From Cyanobacteriota bacterium (lineage in GTDB: Bacteria; Cyanobacteriota; Cyanobacteriia; CACIAM-69d): 64,000 nt of DNA. Location: contig JAKRSF010000003.1 of the NCBI GenBank assembly GCA_022402445.1, forward strand, positions 124,001 through 188,000. Direction: 5' to 3'. A model generated the notes under the pieces. The model had not been told where the DNA came from. It saw only the letters and a list, made by a program, of their open reading frames with translations, and ran no database searches. Of this stretch, positions 1 through 9,913 are shown in pieces. The position numbers were made by a program, and so were the translations under genes. Within the stretch, counting starts at the first letter, position 1. Each line of letters begins with the position of its first letter.

Positions 1-124
1 GTATCAAGGGTAACCAGAGCAGCGGGGGAAGCGGGGGATATTGAGATATCCCTTAATTTGCTGTCGGTCGGGGGGGAAGCCGTCAGAATGGTAGGCAATT
101 CTTGACGACCGCTGATCAGCCGCC

Positions 125-2908
125 ATGACTGCCCTGAAGCCTGAAATTGTCATCCCACGCGATCGCCAACCCCTCGACGCCATCTTTGCCCCCAACAGCG
201 TCGCCGTGATCGGTGCGACGGAGCGCGAGGGCAGCGTGGGGCGCACCCTCCTGCGGAATTTGATCGCGACCCCCTTCGGCGGCACGGTCTATCCGGTCAA
301 TCCGAAGCGATCGAGCATCATGGGTATCAAAGCCTACCCGTCGATCGCGGAGGTGCCCGATCGCGTGGACCTGGCCATCATCATCACCCCCGCCCGCACG
401 GTGCCCGGTTTGATTGATCAGTGCATCGCCGCCGGAGTTAAGGGCGCGATCGTCATCTCCGCCGGGTTTAAGGAAGTCGGCCCCGAGGGCATCGAACTGG
501 AGCGCCAGATCCTCGCCAGCGCCCGCGCCGCCAATTTACGCCTGATTGGCCCCAACTGCCTCGGCGTCATGAATCCCCTCACGGGCCTCAATGCCACGTT
601 TGCCAGCGTCATGGCCCGACCGGGGAATGTGGCCTTCATCAGCCAGAGCGGTGCCCTGTGTACGGCGATTCTGGACTGGAGTTTCCGGGAGAATGTGGGC
701 TTTAGCGCCTTCGTGTCCATCGGCTCGATGCTGGATGTGAACTGGGGCGATCTGATCGAATACCTCGGGGACGATCCGCGCACCCACAGTATCGCCATCT
801 ATATGGAAACCATTGGCGATGCCCAGTCGTTCCTGTCCGCCGCGCGGGAGGTGGCCCTCACAAAGCCGATTATTGTGATTAAGGCGGGGCGTACGGCGGC
901 GGCGGCCCAGGCGGCGGCTTCCCATACGGGGTCGTTGGCGGGGGCGGATGATGTGCTGGATGCGGCGTTCCGGCGCTGCGGGGTCCTGCGGGTGGATTCG
1001 ATCGAGGATTTGTTTGACATGACGGAGGTGCTGGCGAAGCAGCCGCGATCGCGGGGGAACCGCCTCACCATTTTGACCAACGCCGGGGGGCCGGGGGTGC
1101 TGGCCACCGATGCCCTGATCGGCGGCGGCGGGCGCTTGGCGGAGCTGGCCCCGGAGACGATCGCCAAGCTCGATGAATTTTTGCCCGCCGCCTGGAGCCG
1201 CCATAACCCCGTCGATATCCTCGGGGACGCGGATCCGGAACGCTATGCCCGCGCGATCGATGTGCTGATGGCGGACCCCAACAGCGACGGCCTCATGGCC
1301 ATCCTCACGCCCCAGGACATGACCGACCCCACCCGCACCGCCGAGGCCCTCAAGGGCTACGCCACCGCCGTGGATAAGCCGCTGCTGGCCTGCTGGATGG
1401 GGGGCGCGGGGGTGTCCACCGGCGAAGAAATTCTCAATAAGGCGGGCATTTTCACCCTGCCCTATCCCGACGCCGCCACCAGCGTTTTTAACTACCTCTG
1501 GCGCTACAGCTACAACCTGCGGGGCCTCTACGAAACCCCCAACAGTTCCGCCGGCAGCTTTGCCCAGGAACCCCAGCGGGAGGTGGTGGCCCAGATTTTG
1601 AGCGAGGCCCTGGCGGCGGGGCGGACGCTCCTGACGGAGTTTGAATCGAAGCGGGTGCTGGCGGCCTACGGCATTCCCACCGTGGAGACGCACATCGCCA
1701 CGAAACTCGAAGAGGCGGTGGAAATTGCCAATGACCTGGGCTATCCCGTCGCCCTCAAACTCTATTCGGAAACCATTACCCACAAGACCGATGTGGGGGG
1801 CGTGCGCCTGAATTTGCAAAATGCCAATGAGGTGCGCTGGGCCTATCTGGCGATCGTGGCGTCCGTGGCGATCGCGATGCGCCACAAACCGGACAAAAAA
1901 TCCCTGACCGAAGACTTTCTGGGGGTCACGGTGCAGCCCATGCTCAAGCTGGATGGCTATGAGCTAATCATTGGCAGCAGTGTGGATCCGCAGTTTGGCC
2001 CGACGTTGCTCTTTGGCATGGGCGGTGCGCTGGTGGAGGTGTTCCGCGATCGCGCCCTGGCCCTGCCCCCCCTCAACACCACCCTGGCGCGGCGGCTGAT
2101 GGAGCAAACCCAAATCTACGAAGCCCTCAAGGGGGTGCGGGGCCGCGAATCCGTGGACCTCGAAGCCCTCGAACAACTGCTGGTGCGCTTCAGCCAACTG
2201 GTGGTGGAGCAGCCCTGGATCCGCGAAATCGATATCAATCCCCTCCTGGCCCGTCCCGGCGGTCAGGCGGTCTCCTCCGCCCACGACAGTTCCCTGGTGG
2301 CCCTCGATGCCCGCGTCGTCCTGCACGATCCGAACACCCGCCCGGAGGATCTGCCGCGCCCCGCCATTCGCCCCTACCCCACCCGCTATGTGAGCCCCTG
2401 GCAGCTCAGGGACGGCACCCCCGTGCGGATTCGCCCGATCCGCCCCGAGGATGAGCCCGCCGTCATCGAGTTCCATGGGGATGTGTCCGAGCGATCGGTC
2501 TACCTGCGCTATTTCCACATGATGAAACTGAGCCAGCGGGTGTCCCACGATCGCATGGTGCGCATCTGTTTCATCGACTACGACCGGGAAATGGCCCTGG
2601 TGGTGGAGCGGCTGCCGGACCTGGAGGCGGAAGGCACCGCGCCGGAGATTCTGGGCATTGGCCGCCTGTCGCAGCTCCACGGGGGCGGTTTGGCGGAATT
2701 TGCCATGCTGGTCAAGGACAGCGCCCAGGGTCAGGGGATCGGTACCGAACTCATGGGCCGGTTGATTGATATTGGCAAAGATGAAGGGTTAGAGAGAATC
2801 CAGGGGGAAATTCTGCCGGATAACGTGGCGATGCGCCGGATTTGCGAAAAGTTTGGTTTTGAGATTCGTCGCCTGCCGGATGTGACGATCGCGGTGCTTG
2901 ATTTGTAA
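125..2908 (+). CDS. ADP-forming acyl-CoA synthetase fused to a GNAT acetyltransferase
   Basis: The 927-residue protein has, in order, a CoA-binding Rossmann domain (about 15-140), a succinyl-CoA-ligase-like flavodoxin domain (about 150-470), an ATP-grasp domain (about 500-740) and a C-terminal GNAT N-acetyltransferase domain (about 765-927, with the acetyl-CoA loop QGQGIGTEL). This is the architecture of the Pat/YfiQ protein lysine acetyltransferases. The motif SHTGSLAG keeps His267 at the position of the phosphohistidine of active ADP-forming acyl-CoA synthetases, so the synthetase half may be catalytic; that is inference. The ATG at 125 is the first start consistent with the conserved N-terminus. 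It stands alone on the plus strand with no obvious operon partner. The domain assignment is secure; the substrate is not. Confidence 0.9.
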   Translation: MTALKPEIVIPRDRQPLDAIFAPNSVAVIGATEREGSVGRTLLRNLIATPFGGTVYPVNPKRSSIMGIKAYPSIAEVPDRVDLAIIITPARTVPGLIDQCIAAGVKGAIVISAGFKEVGPEGIELERQILASARAANLRLIGPNCLGVMNPLTGLNATFASVMARPGNVAFISQSGALCTAILDWSFRENVGFSAFVSIGSMLDVNWGDLIEYLGDDPRTHSIAIYMETIGDAQSFLSAAREVALTKPIIVIKAGRTAAAAQAAASHTGSLAGADDVLDAAFRRCGVLRVDSIEDLFDMTEVLAKQPRSRGNRLTILTNAGGPGVLATDALIGGGGRLAELAPETIAKLDEFLPAAWSRHNPVDILGDADPERYARAIDVLMADPNSDGLMAILTPQDMTDPTRTAEALKGYATAVDKPLLACWMGGAGVSTGEEILNKAGIFTLPYPDAATSVFNYLWRYSYNLRGLYETPNSSAGSFAQEPQREVVAQILSEALAAGRTLLTEFESKRVLAAYGIPTVETHIATKLEEAVEIANDLGYPVALKLYSETITHKTDVGGVRLNLQNANEVRWAYLAIVASVAIAMRHKPDKKSLTEDFLGVTVQPMLKLDGYELIIGSSVDPQFGPTLLFGMGGALVEVFRDRALALPPLNTTLARRLMEQTQIYEALKGVRGRESVDLEALEQLLVRFSQLVVEQPWIREIDINPLLARPGGQAVSSAHDSSLVALDARVVLHDPNTRPEDLPRPAIRPYPTRYVSPWQLRDGTPVRIRPIRPEDEPAVIEFHGDVSERSVYLRYFHMMKLSQRVSHDRMVRICFIDYDREMALVVERLPDLEAEGTAPEILGIGRLSQLHGGGLAEFAMLVKDSAQGQGIGTELMGRLIDIGKDEGLERIQGEILPDNVAMRRICEKFGFEIRRLPDVTIAVLDL

Positions 2909-2968
2909 AACTACCCCGCCTCCCGATATGCCTGAGGTTGAATGGGGTAGTGGCGATCGCGGGGGCTC

Positions 2969-2993
2969 GGGTTGGGAGACCCAACCCCTACGG
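2969..2993. repeat. Short G/C-palindromic interspersed repeat, copy 1
   Basis: A palindrome GGGTTGGGAGACCCAACCC followed by CTACGG. The same core occurs inverted at 5411-5435 and in a variant at 5486-5514, always between genes. Short mobile palindromes of this GTAGGGG type are scattered in many cyanobacterial genomes. Confidence 0.6.
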
Positions 2994-3063
2994 TGATTCC
3001 GGTTGAGCAACGGTTTCTGATGGTTGATTGATCCTTCACCCTGGGCGCTGCGCCCCTCCCCCC

Positions 3064-3543
3064 ATGCCGACGGAAGTGTGGATTACCGGGGCGATTATCC
3101 TCGCCAACCTTGTGCTTCTGCCGGTGCTGATCGGCTGGGGGAGCGGCTGGTGGGCCATGGGGCCACGCTACGGCATTGATCGCATCCCCCAGGGGCGGCG
3201 GGAGGGCTGGTGTAGCGGTCGGTTGGGCCTGGTGTCCTGCCGGGGGATTTTGGTGGTGGGGGGCGATGATGCCTACTTTTATATGGCGCTGCAGCGGCCC
3301 TGGGGGTTTGGCTTTCGGCCCCTGGCGATTCCCTGGGAGCAGGTGCGGCGGGTGCGGGCGGGGGAGGTGCTCTGGGCTCCCTTTTTTGACTTTGAAATTC
3401 GGACGGGCCAGGGCGATCGCGTCATCCCCGTGCGGCTCTATCGGCGTGGTCTTGGCCTCCTGGAACCCTACCTTGACCTGCTGGCTCGGGAGGAGGCCGC
3501 CGGTCGCCGTCCACCGCCGCCACCCCTGGCCCCAGGATCCTGA
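3064..3543 (+). CDS. Conserved hypothetical protein with an N-terminal membrane segment
   Basis: The protein is about 159 residues from the ATG at 3064. An upstream in-frame start at 3028 would add a proline-rich stretch that looks like spacer. Residues about 5-30 are hydrophobic (AIILANLVLLPVLIGWG) and probably span the membrane or act as an uncleaved signal anchor. The rest resembles a compact beta-rich domain with many Trp, Gly and Arg, somewhat like small PH-like domains, with a Pro-rich tail. I do not recognise the family. It lies 108 bases before the ABC1 kinase on the same strand and may be co-transcribed. The GC-rich third codon positions match its neighbours. Confidence 0.6.
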   Translation: MPTEVWITGAIILANLVLLPVLIGWGSGWWAMGPRYGIDRIPQGRREGWCSGRLGLVSCRGILVVGGDDAYFYMALQRPWGFGFRPLAIPWEQVRRVRAGEVLWAPFFDFEIRTGQGDRVIPVRLYRRGLGLLEPYLDLLAREEAAGRRPPPPPLAPGS

Positions 3544-3650
3544 AAACAATCTAAAAAGACGCGGACCGGCGATCGTCCTTTAAACTGACACTGTACTCCC
3601 GTATTTTTTCGCTGTTCCCATCGGCCGCCACCGCCCGCCGGTTCCCCAGA

Positions 3651-5381
3651 ATGCTCGCGCTCCGCAAATCCCCATCGGCCCCCCCCTGGCAGCGGCCCAG
3701 GTACTCCCGCCTCGCGCGCCAGTGGGATGTGTTTTCGTTCGCGGCCAAATTCATCGGCACCCTCTGGCTCGATCGCACCCTCGGGCGGGGTACCAGTGAA
3801 CTGAAGGAGCAGCGCGCCCAGTGGCTGAGCCGTCGGCTGGTGCGCCTGGGTCCTGCGTTCATTAAAGTGGGTCAAGCCCTGTCCACCCGGCCAGATCTGC
3901 TGCCCCTGGAATATATCCGCGCCCTGGGGGAGTTGCAGGATTCGGTGCCGCCGTTCCCGGTCGATGCCGCGATCGCCACGATCGAAAGTGAACTCGGTCG
4001 CCCCGTCAGTGAGCTATTCCAACGGTTCGAGCCGGAACCCCTCGCCGCCGCCAGCCTCGGCCAGGTCCACCGGGCCACCCTCCTCGATGGCACGGAGGTG
4101 GTGGTCAAGGTCCAAAGGCCCGGTCTTCAACCGCTCTTGGATCTGGACTTCAAGGTGCTGCGCCAGTTGATCGACCTGTGCGATCGCCGCATTCCCGCCC
4201 TGCGCCAGTACGATTTAGAGTCCATTTATCTAGAATTTTTCCGCGTTCTCTACCAGGAAATCGATTACAAGCGGGAGGGTCAAAACGCCGATCGCTTCCG
4301 GGAGAATTTCGCCGACTATCCCCAGGTGATCGTCCCCCAAATCTTTTGGCCCTACACCACCAGCAAAGTCCTGGTGATGGAATATAAACCGGGCATCAAA
4401 ATTGACGATCGCGCCGCCCTCGAATCCCAGGGTATTGACATCGCTAATTTGAACAAACTGGGAATTTGCTGTTATCTCAAACAGATTTTGCAGGATGGCT
4501 TTTTCCAGGCGGATCCCCATCCCGGCAATATGGCCGTTGCCCCCGATGGGGCGATTATTTTCTATGACTTTGGGATGCTCGTTGAGGTCAAATCCCTCGC
4601 CAAGGATCAAATGGTCCGCACCCTGTTTGCCGTCCTAAAACAGGATACGGAGGCGGTCCTTTCCACCATGGTTGACATGGGGTTCATTGAGCCCAATGGG
4701 GATATGCGGCCCGTGCGGAGATTATTAAATTTCACGCTGGAACGGTTTGTGGAGCGGCCCATTGAATTGCAGGAATTCTCGGTGATGCGCCGGGAATTGG
4801 TGAGCCTATTTGAGCAGCAGCCCTTCCGGCTACCGGCCCAGATGGTGTATATCCTCAAATCCTTGACGACCCTCGATGGCATCGCCCGCACCCTGGAGCC
4901 CCAATATAATTTGCTGGCCCTAGCCAAACCCTTTGTCAAAAGTTTGGTGGGCTGGGATCGGGCGAAGAAGGAGTTGGAGGGGAGCGATCGCGCGCCGAAG
5001 GGGGAAGGGCTAGGGCGCAAGGGCTGGATCGAAGTGGCGAAACAGGCGGGCGGTCTGGTGTGGAACCGGCTCAACCGCCCGGACGAAACCGCCAAGGCCC
5101 TGCGGCTATTGGAAGAGCGCCTGGATCAGGGGGAATTGGAAATTCGGGTGCGATCGGAGGCGAGCGATCGCGCCCTGCGGCGGCTGAATATGGGCGTCAA
5201 GGCGGCGGCCTACGGTTCCCTGTCCGGCTTTTTGTTTGTGGGGGGGGCCGTCCTGACGCTCGGTCCCTTGGCCGGTTGGGCGGGGTTTGCCTTCGGGGCC
5301 GCCGCGATCGCCCTGGTGGTGACCGTGCGTCTGCTGATCAAATTGGAATTGCGGGAACGGGTCGATCGCCTCTTGGATTAG
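3651..5381 (+). CDS. ABC1/UbiB-family atypical protein kinase
   Basis: The 576-residue protein belongs to the ABC1 (AarF/UbiB/ADCK) family, whose members support quinone and prenyl-lipid metabolism. Family hallmarks are visible: the KxGQ motif in FIKVGQALSTRPDLLP (about residues 70-85), the invariant Lys in VVVKVQRPG, the catalytic-loop equivalent DPHPGN (about 287) and the DFG-type metal motif (about 306). Two hydrophobic segments at the extreme C-terminus (about 520-565) suggest membrane anchoring, common in the cyanobacterial and plastid branch. Cyanobacteria carry several paralogues, so the target (plastoquinone, tocopherol or other) cannot be read from the sequence. The family call is very secure. 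Confidence 0.95.
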   Translation: MLALRKSPSAPPWQRPRYSRLARQWDVFSFAAKFIGTLWLDRTLGRGTSELKEQRAQWLSRRLVRLGPAFIKVGQALSTRPDLLPLEYIRALGELQDSVPPFPVDAAIATIESELGRPVSELFQRFEPEPLAAASLGQVHRATLLDGTEVVVKVQRPGLQPLLDLDFKVLRQLIDLCDRRIPALRQYDLESIYLEFFRVLYQEIDYKREGQNADRFRENFADYPQVIVPQIFWPYTTSKVLVMEYKPGIKIDDRAALESQGIDIANLNKLGICCYLKQILQDGFFQADPHPGNMAVAPDGAIIFYDFGMLVEVKSLAKDQMVRTLFAVLKQDTEAVLSTMVDMGFIEPNGDMRPVRRLLNFTLERFVERPIELQEFSVMRRELVSLFEQQPFRLPAQMVYILKSLTTLDGIARTLEPQYNLLALAKPFVKSLVGWDRAKKELEGSDRAPKGEGLGRKGWIEVAKQAGGLVWNRLNRPDETAKALRLLEERLDQGELEIRVRSEASDRALRRLNMGVKAAAYGSLSGFLFVGGAVLTLGPLAGWAGFAFGAAAIALVVTVRLLIKLELRERVDRLLD

Positions 5382-5410
5382 GTCAAGCATGTCCCCAATT
5401 CCGCCACCAT

Positions 5411-5435
5411 CGTAGGGGTTGGGTCTCCCAACCCT
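5411..5435. repeat. Short G/C-palindromic interspersed repeat, copy 2
   Basis: CGTAGGGGTTGGGTCTCCCA and onward is the reverse complement of the repeat at 2969-2993, located just after the ABC1 kinase stop codon. Confidence 0.6.
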
Positions 5436-5485
5436 AATCGGAATGCTCGCCACACAACCGTTCAACCTTGGAATAGGGATCGCGA

Positions 5486-5514
5486 GGGCTAGGCGGGAAA
5501 ACCCCGCCCCTACG
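5486..5514. repeat. Short G/C-palindromic interspersed repeat, copy 3 (variant)
   Basis: The palindrome GGCGGGAAAACCCCGCC followed by CCTACGG has the same layout and the same CCCCTACGG end as the copies at 2969 and 5411, but a different arm. It sits between the convergent ABC1 kinase and oxidoreductase genes, where it could also act as a transcription-stopping hairpin. Confidence 0.5.
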
Positions 5515-6517
5515 GTTCCTCGGCAATTTGCAGGGCCAGCTTCCCGCGCATGGATCCGGTCCCCAACAGGGCATGGGCCGCCGCCGCTTCCTCCAGGGGA
5601 AAGGTGCGCTCCAGGTGGATATGCAGCCGACCCGCATCAATCCACTGGCTACACTGCTGCAAAATCTTGGCCTGGGCCGCGATCGCGGCGGCCAGCGGCT
5701 GCAACAGGGGCGTCAACATCAGCTCCAGACTGATGCGTAAATTCCGTTGCCGCGCGATCGCCCAGACCGTATCGGGCGGCGGCTCTAGGATCGTCACCAA
5801 ATCCCCATAGACCTTGATCGCCGGGAACGTCGCCGCAAACAGATCGCCCCCCACCGTATCAAAGGCCAAATCCACCCCCAGGCCAGCGGTCCAGATCAGC
5901 GCCGCCTCCACAAACGATTCCTGGCGGTACAAAATCGCATAGTCCGCCCCCAGCCGCCGCACAAAATCCGCCTTCTCCGGCGTACTCACCGTCGTGCAGA
6001 CCTCCGCGCCCCCCAGCTTCGCCAGTTGGATCGCCACGTGGCCCACCCCCCCGGCCCCCGCATGGATCAACGTCCGCTGGCCCGCCGCCAACCGCCCCCG
6101 ATCAAAGAGCGCCTCCCAGGCCGTAATCAGCACCAACGGAGCCGCCGCCGCCTCCGCAAAGGACAGGCTCTGGGGCTTGGGGGCCAGACACGCCTCCGGC
6201 ACCACGATCGCCTCCGCATAATTCCCCGTCGGCCCCCCCAGACCGCCATAGCAGAAATACACCGCATCCCCCGGACTGAAGGCCGTCACCGCCGACCCCA
6301 CCGCCTCCACAATGCCCGCCCCGTCGCAGCCCAACACATGGGGCGCGAGATCAGGATAGAACGTACCGCGCGATCGCAACTTCGTATCAATCGGATTGAT
6401 CCCCGCCGCCACCAGCCGCACCCGCACATCCGTATCCGTCACCAGATCCGGGGTGGGCATCTCCTGGGGCACCAACACAGCGGGGCTGCCGGGCTCGGTC
6501 ATGGCGATCGCTTTCAT
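5510..6517 (-). CDS. Zinc-type alcohol dehydrogenase / quinone oxidoreductase family protein
   Basis: The 335-residue protein is a medium-chain dehydrogenase/reductase. It has an N-terminal GroES-like domain (about 1-125, with HVLGCDGAGIVEAVG) and a Rossmann NADPH-binding domain (about 135-260) carrying [16 protein letters not shown]. The structural zinc cysteine cluster of true alcohol dehydrogenases is absent, which favours the zeta-crystallin/quinone reductase branch reducing quinones or enones with NADPH. The start ATG gives the usual MKAIAM N-terminus. It converges with the ABC1 kinase, and its stop codon overlaps the edge of the 5486-5514 repeat. The substrate is unknown. Confidence 0.9.
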   Translation of the reverse strand: MKAIAMTEPGSPAVLVPQEMPTPDLVTDTDVRVRLVAAGINPIDTKLRSRGTFYPDLAPHVLGCDGAGIVEAVGSAVTAFSPGDAVYFCYGGLGGPTGNYAEAIVVPEACLAPKPQSLSFAEAAAAPLVLITAWEALFDRGRLAAGQRTLIHAGAGGVGHVAIQLAKLGGAEVCTTVSTPEKADFVRRLGADYAILYRQESFVEAALIWTAGLGVDLAFDTVGGDLFAATFPAIKVYGDLVTILEPPPDTVWAIARQRNLRISLELMLTPLLQPLAAAIAAQAKILQQCSQWIDAGRLHIHLERTFPLEEAAAAHALLGTGSMRGKLALQIAEEP

Positions 6518-6677
6518 GGGCAGGCATCAACTCAACAACATCAACATCAGCTCAACAACACCGACCAGACCAATCCCCCCGCCAGCGGCACAGACACCGC
6601 CAGACCAACCCTGGGGGGCCAAGGCACCCATCACCCCATCAGACCGGCAAGCCCCAGACCGGGGACCATGGCCTTGC

Positions 6678-6881
6678 TCAGTCGCGATGGATCTCGTTAG
6701 AATCACGGTCTTGATGGAGGGATTCATCGGTCTCCTCCCCATCCCCCTGGGCAAATTCATCCTTGAAACCACGGAGGGTTTTACCGATCGCCCCCCCCAA
6801 CTCTGGCAGTTTCTTCGGCCCAAAAATCAAGATCGCAACGATCGCAATGACGGTCACTTCCAACCAACCTAGTCCAAACAT
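6678..6881 (-). CDS. tatA: Twin-arginine translocase subunit TatA/E family
   Basis: The 67-residue protein has the canonical TatA layout: one short N-terminal membrane helix (residues 4-19, WLEVTVIAIVAILIFGP), the FGPKKLPELG hinge, an amphipathic helix (GGAIGKTLRGFKDEF) and an acidic polar tail rich in Asp and Glu. TatA forms the pore of the Tat system that exports folded proteins across the plasma and thylakoid membranes. No tatC or tatB is adjacent, which is usual in cyanobacteria, where tat genes are dispersed. Confidence 0.93.
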   Translation of the reverse strand: MFGLGWLEVTVIAIVAILIFGPKKLPELGGAIGKTLRGFKDEFAQGDGEETDESLHQDRDSNEIHRD

Positions 6882-7366
6882 CCCCTGGGTCTCCTATGGT
6901 CTGTGGGCGGGCCGTGGGCAGCCACCGGGGGCCAGCATTCCCCCCTTGGGGGCCACCACCGGGGCTTGGTTCAAATCCTACCCGGTCGAGGGGGGCAATG
7001 GTTGGGGGCCAGTGCCCGAGGGGGTACACACCAGCGACAGGGGGGTGAGCCGTGGGTCAATATAGAGACAGTGGGGGATCGATGGGGCTTTCACCCGGAT
7101 CCGTTGCCGCGCCCCTGAGCCGCGATGGTTGGCGGATCCCCCTGCGGCTGAATACCGGCTGCCGCCGCCTGGGCTCCCCCGTCCGCCCCTCTGTCCCCTC
7201 TGAATCTTGGCTGATCTTGCCCCGCCCGCGTCGGAGTTGGGCCGGTAGATTTTCCCCTGGACCATGGCCCTAGGGGGGAACTTGAGCGGCTGATGATGCG
7301 CGATCGCGGGCCGTTGCCCCTCCCGTTTTCCCCTCAGGACGATTCCGTCCCTTGGCCGGTGGATCT
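6882..7366. other. Intergenic region without a recognised gene
   Basis: About 485 bases separate the divergent tatA and the unknown protein at 7367. Several open frames exist on both strands, but they are Pro/Gly/Arg-rich and show no family signature, as expected for GC-rich spacer. Promoters of both flanking genes must lie here, but I could not assign a convincing -35/-10 pair. Confidence 0.5.
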
Positions 7367-8809
7367 ATGGATGACCTTTGTGCTGGTATTTTTGAACACT
7401 TTATTCAACTGGTGCATCAGGAGCCCCCGGAAACAATCCTGGCGGAGTTTCGCGCCCTGTTCATCGATGGGGTGGGGGCGCGGGGCACCACGGCCCTGGG
7501 GGTGATCTATCAGTTGGCCTTCCGCGATCGCGAGGATCTCTACCACCTGGCCCTGCGCCGCTGCTGCTACATCGCCATTAATAACTGGATGGCGGCGCGG
7601 CGGGAGGAGCCCGTGCGGCAGTTGGTGACCCTGCTGGCGGCCCCCCACCACCACGGCAGTGCCCACAGTGCCTCGCCGTCCCTCCAGCGGATCCATAGTT
7701 GGCTGCAAAATTTTGTCGCCAGTGAGGACTACGAAAATTTGCGGCTGTTTGTGGCCCGCCATGACATTGAACTGCTGCCGCCCCCGTCGGAGGGGTCAGA
7801 GGCGACGGCGACGGCCACCTCGACGGCCCTGGGGCAGTCCTGGACGCGGCGCTTTGCGGGCCATTTGCTCCTGGAGCGGGCGGAGGATCCGGACCTCAGT
7901 GAGGAGGAGCGCCATGCCCTGCGGGAGAGGGCTCAGCAGTTGCGCGATCGCTTTCGGTTTGATTTGGCGATGTTTGCGGTGCGGTCCCAGTCGCCCCGGA
8001 GCGATCGCGCGGCGGTGACCAATCCGACGGGGTTGGGGGATGGGGCGCTGCGGGTGGTGAAATTGCTGGTGCAGTCCATGCGTCGCCACGGCTATGCCAG
8101 CGCGGCCAATTTATTTCTCACCCAGACCCGGGGCTTGACCTATGAGGGCTATAAGCGCAGCCTCAAAAAATATCTCACGTTTGCGGTGCCAGATTTGGGC
8201 GATAAGCCCCACCATCGCCTGTGCGAGGCCATTGATGGGCTCTATGGCGATCGCGATGAGGAACCCCTGACCGATGCCCTGCACCTGCAAACCTGCCAGC
8301 GGGTGATTGCCCTGCTGACGACGGAAAATTATCGGGAGCCGTCGCGGCTGTTTGTGCTGCTGCTGTCGGGGGGCCATGGGCTGACGCTGGTGCTGCTGCT
8401 GCTGAAGGTGGCGATTCTGTGCCCGAGTGCGCGATCGCACCTGGACCTATGTGTGGCGAAGCTGCTGCGGCACTATGAGGCGCTCGATGAGGCGGAGTGC
8501 CGTTGGGTGGTGCATTTTTTTGAGATGTTTAATGTGGCCTTTGCAATTCACTCCAATACGATCCGTTTTGATCTGGTGTCGGTGGAGGATCCGAAGCATC
8601 CGCGCGATCGCGCCGCCGGGGATGGGGCACGGGAAACGAAGGGGGAGGCGATCGTCGCCCAGGAGCCAAACCGCAGTAAGCGCAAGGGCCGCCACCGCCC
8701 CGCCGACCTGAAGGGGGACGCCAAGGGGACGGATTTGGATCGCTACCGGGTGTTTTCCCAGATTTCGAGTTCGGTGGTGAATCCGTTCCCGCCGGATCCG
8801 TCCTTTTGA
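7367..8809 (+). CDS. Conserved hypothetical cyanobacterial protein, alpha-helical
   Basis: About 480 residues from the ATG at 7367 (MDDLCAGIF); the frame also opens 15 bases earlier at a TTG. It is predicted mostly helical, with many Leu, Arg and Ala repeats and no signal peptide or convincing membrane span. One short region is very Leu-rich (LFVLLLSGGHGLTLVLLLL, about residues 330-348). The last about 65 residues are charged and low-complexity (KGEAIVAQEPNRSKRKGRHR). I do not recognise a catalytic motif. Codon use matches the neighbours, so it is a resident gene. It is probably a cyanobacterial core unknown, but that needs a family search. Confidence 0.75.
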   Translation: MDDLCAGIFEHFIQLVHQEPPETILAEFRALFIDGVGARGTTALGVIYQLAFRDREDLYHLALRRCCYIAINNWMAARREEPVRQLVTLLAAPHHHGSAHSASPSLQRIHSWLQNFVASEDYENLRLFVARHDIELLPPPSEGSEATATATSTALGQSWTRRFAGHLLLERAEDPDLSEEERHALRERAQQLRDRFRFDLAMFAVRSQSPRSDRAAVTNPTGLGDGALRVVKLLVQSMRRHGYASAANLFLTQTRGLTYEGYKRSLKKYLTFAVPDLGDKPHHRLCEAIDGLYGDRDEEPLTDALHLQTCQRVIALLTTENYREPSRLFVLLLSGGHGLTLVLLLLKVAILCPSARSHLDLCVAKLLRHYEALDEAECRWVVHFFEMFNVAFAIHSNTIRFDLVSVEDPKHPRDRAAGDGARETKGEAIVAQEPNRSKRKGRHRPADLKGDAKGTDLDRYRVFSQISSSVVNPFPPDPSF

Positions 8810-8930
8810 TGGGGCTAGGGGCGATTGTCAATTTGCCTAAAACCCTTGCCGCGTCTTGGGTAGAGCCGACTGGGGCAGGGGGCTTAGGTCCCTTTTCTCG
8901 CCCGGTTCTGGGACGGTTTGGCGAAATTCC

Positions 8931-9854
8931 CTAGGGGCGATCGCCGGGGTTGGGGCCGGTGGCGATGGGCAGGGGGGGCTGTCGGGTACACCAGTCGCTC
9001 CAACTGCCGCCGTAGAGTTGCGCGCCGGAAATGCCCGCCCGCTCTAAGGCCCAGAGGTTGACGCAGGCGGTGACGCCGGAGCCGCAGTAGACGGCGATCG
9101 CGGGGGCCTGCGTGAGATCCTGGGGGCCGCTGGCGAACCAATGGCGCAGGGCTTCGGGGGATTTGGCATAGCCGCGATCGTCGGTGACCGCCTGCCAAAA
9201 GTAGTTGATGGCCCCTGGGATGTGGCCGGCCACGGGGTCGATGGGCTCGACTTCGCCGCGATACCGGTCGGGCGATCGCGCATCCACCAGGGTGAAGGCT
9301 GGGTCGGTGAGGCGATCGCGCAGGTCCTCTAAAGTGAGCCATTGCTGACCTTGGGGATTGGGCACAAACGATCGCGGGGTGGGCGCGGGGATGTCCGTGC
9401 TGACGGGGCCGCCTGCGGTTTGCCAGCCGCCCCAGCCCCCATCGAGCAGGGCGACGCGATCATGGCCGCAATAGATTTTTAGCAGCCACCACAGGCGCGC
9501 CGCGATCGCGAACCGGCCATCGTCATAGATCACGACTAGGGTGGGGGGCTGACCGTCGCCGCCGCTGCCAATGCCCCGTTCCCCCAGGAGGGTTGCGAGG
9601 CGATCGCGATCGGGCAGGGGATGGCGACCGCCCGACGGCCCCACCGGATCCGACAGATCCTGCTCCAGATCAAAATACATCGCCCCTGGGATGTGGCCCG
9701 CGCCGTAGGCCCGCCGCCCCGCCGCCGGATCCGCGAGGGAAAATCGACAGTCCGCGATCGCGATCGACCCCCCATCCGCCCCCAGCAGCGCCCTCAATTC
9801 CGCCGCCGAAATCAGCCCCGTCCCCCCAAACTTAGCCGTCGAATTGTGATCCAT
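8931..9854 (-). CDS. sseA: Sulfurtransferase (thiosulfate/3-mercaptopyruvate type), two rhodanese domains
   Basis: The 307-residue protein has two tandem rhodanese domains: an inactive N-terminal one (about 12-150, with YGAGHIPGAMYFDLEQDLS) and a catalytic C-terminal one (about 175-300). The C-terminal loop VYCGSGVTAC carries the active-site Cys (about residue 254); a CGSGVTA loop is the form seen in mercaptopyruvate/thiosulfate sulfurtransferases. The enzyme passes sulfane sulfur to thiols or cyanide. The choice of mercaptopyruvate over thiosulfate as donor is inference. The start gives MDHNSTAKFG. It lies downstream of gpsA on the same strand with a 59-base gap, so the two could share a transcript. 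Confidence 0.92.
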   Translation of the reverse strand: MDHNSTAKFGGTGLISAAELRALLGADGGSIAIADCRFSLADPAAGRRAYGAGHIPGAMYFDLEQDLSDPVGPSGGRHPLPDRDRLATLLGERGIGSGGDGQPPTLVVIYDDGRFAIAARLWWLLKIYCGHDRVALLDGGWGGWQTAGGPVSTDIPAPTPRSFVPNPQGQQWLTLEDLRDRLTDPAFTLVDARSPDRYRGEVEPIDPVAGHIPGAINYFWQAVTDDRGYAKSPEALRHWFASGPQDLTQAPAIAVYCGSGVTACVNLWALERAGISGAQLYGGSWSDWCTRQPPLPIATGPNPGDRP

Positions 9855-9913
9855 AGCCTTGGATAGTTTCCGCTGAAATTTACCCAGTTCCTCGATAGAT
9901 TTTCTAGAATTTC

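Noticed and set aside
536-1885. A 449-residue open frame on the minus strand inside the acyl-CoA synthetase gene
   Set aside because: It is antisense to a clearly conserved coding region, is rich in His, Arg and Gly as GC-rich shadow frames are, and shows no family motif.
6955-6990. tRNA-like T-loop GGTTCAAATCC
   Set aside because: The T-stem does not pair well and no D arm, anticodon arm or acceptor could be drawn.
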